Positions 12,637 to 14,650 of a stretch of DNA of 14,650 nt are shown here, piece by piece. Made by a program: the position numbers and the translations under genes. Below the pieces are notes generated by a model. The model had not been told where the DNA came from, did no database searches, and was given only the letters and a program-made list of their open reading frames with translations. The stretch spans positions 1-14,650 of the forward strand of contig PWGF01000191.1 in the NCBI GenBank assembly GCA_003554375.1, written 5' to 3'. Within the stretch, counting starts at the first letter, position 1, and the number at the start of each line of letters is the position of its first letter. This stretch comes from Spirochaetaceae bacterium (lineage in GTDB: Bacteria > Spirochaetota > Spirochaetia > DSM-27196 > SKKC01).

Positions 12637-14217
12637 CTACCAGATCTCGCGAAAGTCGTGCGGGCGCTCGCAATACATGCATACAAAGGTGTTCTCGGCG
12701 GAGCGATGGAACTCCGGAACCACATGTTCGTGCTGCTCCCAGTGCGAGACGCAGTCTTCGTTCTTGCAGGAGATCTGATCCAAGTCGTACACACGTCGCG
12801 GCATTCGTAAGCGGTACTTCTCCTTCACCGCGCCATTGGCAATCATGTTGAAAGTACACCCGGGAGCGATAGCACCAAGCATCTTGATCTGCCTATCGTC
12901 AAAACGAGCGAAGTCCGGCAACGATATGATCCCTTTGCTTGCCCCGTCGGTCGCGGAGTAATACACCCCGTGTGAGCTGAGAACGTTCAGATCCAGAATG
13001 GAGCGGATCTTGTCGATGTGCTCCCATATCTCCTCCGGTGACTTCCCTTTGCCTATGTGGTCTATGACTACCCCATTGTCCACCGGCTTGATGCCAATCT
13101 TGTAGTTGGGCTTCCGACTCTCGGAAACCCCTACCTCTTCGACGAAATCGTCGGGGAACTCCGGAGCCTTCCTTGACTCTCCGGCAAAGTCCGCTCCGAG
13201 ATTTCCCCCTACCAACCCGAGCTCGGCAATCCGGGTGAACAGCCCGTTCATGGATTGGCGATCCCATCCGTTGAGAGGGGTTCTGTCGAGAAATGCCGGA
13301 ATCGTCGGCGTGGCGCTGTGCCGAGGAAGCGGATGATAGAAGCTTGTTCCCTCCAGAACGCGGTCCATGTACGTCCGATCGAAGGTAACAGCCGACCTCA
13401 GCTTATCGGCTTTTTCCAGGAGCTGATCGCCCATCCGCTCAAGCTGCAAGCGAGTGAAATACCATACCTTTGCCACATGCTTCTGATCTAGATACGCCTG
13501 GATGGAAGGGAAGAAGCGCACCGAAAAACCTGCCCGTTGCATCTGATCTACGTAATACGGCGGCATTGCGAGCTCAGGCGGCGCAATAAGATCCACTTCT
13601 ACCTTCTGGAATATCCGGAGCCCATCCGCCTTCGAATGGACTGTCCTCCCGTGAAACAGGTCTCCCACCAGCGCAATATGGAGATGGGACCTGTCCCAGT
13701 TCATCTGCTCTAGGAAACTAAACTCGTCCAGGAACTCCTGTGTTGGATGTTCATGTCGACCGTCCCCACCGTTGATAAACGCCGGGCGCGGTAAGCCCAG
13801 TTTCTTGGTGTGGTCAGAGACCGCCCGCTCCAACCAACGACACACCCCCTCCATGCGACTTCGCACCACGAAGATGCTCCGCGTGCTGTATCCCGCCAGC
13901 ATCTTCATGGTGTCTGTTACGCTCTCGTTCTTGTTGAAGCTCGATCCGGCTGATGTGAAATCATTGACTTTGACGTTGTGAAACTTCGCAGCGTTCCGGA
14001 AGCTCTCTTTCGTGCGCGTGGAATCTTCAAGGAAAGCGAGATAGACACAGAGGTCTTGGTCGCTCAACCGGAACCGGTCCATCTCCCGACGGTCTCCGGC
14101 AAGAAACGCCTCCTTGATCAGTCGAGACTTTTCGTAGAGATACACTTGCTCGTCCACTGATAGATCCCGAACGACATGAATCGTCCGTCCAGCAAATACG
14201 TTTTTCCCGGACTCCAC
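12637..14217 (-). CDS. pyrBI: Fused aspartate carbamoyltransferase, catalytic plus regulatory (PyrBI)
   Basis: A 526-residue enzyme that joins carbamoyl phosphate and aspartate to N-carbamoyl-aspartate, the first committed pyrimidine step. Catalytic motifs: STRT (66-69, carbamoyl-phosphate loop), FNKNES (Lys96 equivalent to the 80s-loop Lys), HPTQ (157-160), GRTVHS (190-195), TRLQLER (255-261) and HPLPR (295-299). From about residue 372 the chain continues as a PyrI-like regulatory region (VDNGVVIDHIGKG), ending in a four-cysteine zinc site (Cys484, Cys489, Cys513, Cys516). The fused form is known in Treponema and Thermotoga, and nucleotide feedback is expected. I chose GTG 14217 because GGAGAGGAG lies six bases upstream. 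The longer frame to GTG 14262 would place that site inside the gene. Confidence 0.93.
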   Translation of the reverse strand: MESGKNVFAGRTIHVVRDLSVDEQVYLYEKSRLIKEAFLAGDRREMDRFRLSDQDLCVYLAFLEDSTRTKESFRNAAKFHNVKVNDFTSAGSSFNKNESVTDTMKMLAGYSTRSIFVVRSRMEGVCRWLERAVSDHTKKLGLPRPAFINGGDGRHEHPTQEFLDEFSFLEQMNWDRSHLHIALVGDLFHGRTVHSKADGLRIFQKVEVDLIAPPELAMPPYYVDQMQRAGFSVRFFPSIQAYLDQKHVAKVWYFTRLQLERMGDQLLEKADKLRSAVTFDRTYMDRVLEGTSFYHPLPRHSATPTIPAFLDRTPLNGWDRQSMNGLFTRIAELGLVGGNLGADFAGESRKAPEFPDDFVEEVGVSESRKPNYKIGIKPVDNGVVIDHIGKGKSPEEIWEHIDKIRSILDLNVLSSHGVYYSATDGASKGIISLPDFARFDDRQIKMLGAIAPGCTFNMIANGAVKEKYRLRMPRRVYDLDQISCKNEDCVSHWEQHEHVVPEFHRSAENTFVCMYCERPHDFREIW

Positions 14218-14362
14218 AGTACACTCCTCTCCAGTTGATTGTGTGTTGGTACCGTTTCCCACCTCGTTCGATGTTAACGCGGATAGGTCTCAACGCGCCA
14301 TTACCCCAGCTATCCTTCGGCTACCACCGCAACGAGACATTCCTTGTCTGCGCTGACCCCAG
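14218..14362 (-). other. pyrBI leader region with 10-base direct repeat
   Basis: The leader holds the strong pyrBI ribosome-binding site (14224-14232, minus strand). A 10-base direct repeat, CCCCAGCTAT on the plus strand, occurs at 14304-14313 and 14357-14366. The second copy overlaps the stop codon of the upstream minus-strand gene. No attenuator with a T-run and no confident promoter was seen. Confidence 0.4.
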
Positions 14363-14650
14363 CTATTCTCCGTGTGCCGCCAGATCGTCGATACTGAATG
14401 AGCCGATGCGCCCTTCATCGTCTTGGGCCCAGATGTAGCCGTCTTCCCGCGCCAGGTACGTGTCCGGATTCACGGCGCGATCGGTTCGCGCCTCAAGCTC
14501 CAGTCCATCGTTGAACCTCCCGAGATGCCACGACTCATCTACTCTGACAACCGCGAAAAGCGAATCGTCCTCTACAAGCACGTGGGACTCGGAGAAAACG
14601 CTCTCTTCCTCGGCAGGGATGTATTCGGCCTGTAAATAATTAGCCGATAA
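14363..14650 (-). CDS. C-terminal part of an unrecognised acidic protein (5' end outside window)
   Basis: The minus-strand frame is open from the right edge of the window to a TAG at 14363-14365, giving 95 residues with no in-window start needed. It is rich in Asp and Glu, with aromatic residues in short beta-like stretches (LFAVVRVDESWHLGRF, DGYIWAQDDEGRIGSF). I recognise no family. The alternation of charged turns and hydrophobic strands suggests a beta-structured domain, possibly of an exported protein. An internal GTG at 14581 could start a 72-residue protein but lacks a good ribosome-binding site. It ends 145 bases before the pyrBI start on the same strand. Confidence 0.6.
   Translation of the reverse strand, partial: LSANYLQAEYIPAEEESVFSESHVLVEDDSLFAVVRVDESWHLGRFNDGLELEARTDRAVNPDTYLAREDGYIWAQDDEGRIGSFSIDDLAAHGE

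Noticed and set aside
14218..14262. Fifteen-residue N-terminal extension of PyrBI from GTG 14262
   Set aside because: It would bury the strong GGAGAGGAG ribosome-binding site inside the gene. The GTG at 14217 follows that site at six bases.

Overview
The window looks like chromosomal DNA from a diderm bacterium of moderately high GC content. A free-living member of the Spirochaetia is the best guess. This is inferred from content: a single-chain aspartate carbamoyltransferase with catalytic and regulatory parts fused (known from Treponema and Thermotoga), paired cyclic-nucleotide-binding proteins, an MlaE/F/D-type lipid transporter without mlaB or mlaC beside it, and PEGA and TPR envelope proteins. 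GTG starts are common (five of eleven complete genes). No phage, transposon, IS or CRISPR signature was seen.

Layout. 1-119: C-terminal end of an unrecognised plus-strand gene. 157-228: tRNA-Thr(CGT) with its own promoter. 283-2013 (minus): a two-gene operon of a CRP/FNR-type regulator and a cyclic-nucleotide-binding/TPR protein, with a good promoter at 2037-2065. 2172-8710 (plus): a seven-gene envelope operon, mlaE - mlaF - mlaD - TPR lipoprotein - four-helix membrane protein - LysM/M23 endopeptidase - PEGA-domain exported protein. From mlaF onward the genes overlap, which implies translational coupling. 8711-9083: a 373-base intergenic stretch with several strong hairpins, a textbook intrinsic terminator at 8899-8928, and a promoter for the next gene. 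9084-12017: a class A penicillin-binding protein with a very acidic C-terminal tail, probably read from a leaderless mRNA. 12233-12631: a short ParB-like protein ending in an amphipathic helix. 12637-14217 (minus): fused pyrBI. 14363-14650 (minus): the 3' part of an unrecognised gene that runs off the window.

How it fits together. Most of the window serves the cell envelope. MlaE/F/D should move phospholipid between inner and outer membrane. The TPR lipoprotein is placed where other MCE systems carry an auxiliary lipoprotein. The M23 enzyme cuts peptidoglycan and the PBP makes it. The divergent cyclic-nucleotide-binding operon shares a 158-base control region with the mla operon, so cross-regulation is possible but unproven.

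Most worth a second look: (1) the structured RNA after the envelope operon, whose 19-bp imperfect hairpin presents a UCCCCUCCCAGUUU loop (an anti-Shine-Dalgarno-like, C-rich loop) directly before an intrinsic terminator, a plausible 3'UTR-derived small RNA; (2) the ParB-type domain without a DNA-binding domain but with a membrane-type amphipathic helix; (3) the leaderless PBP gene and its acidic, tryptophan-bearing tail; (4) the coupling of lipid transport to a peptidoglycan hydrolase in one operon.
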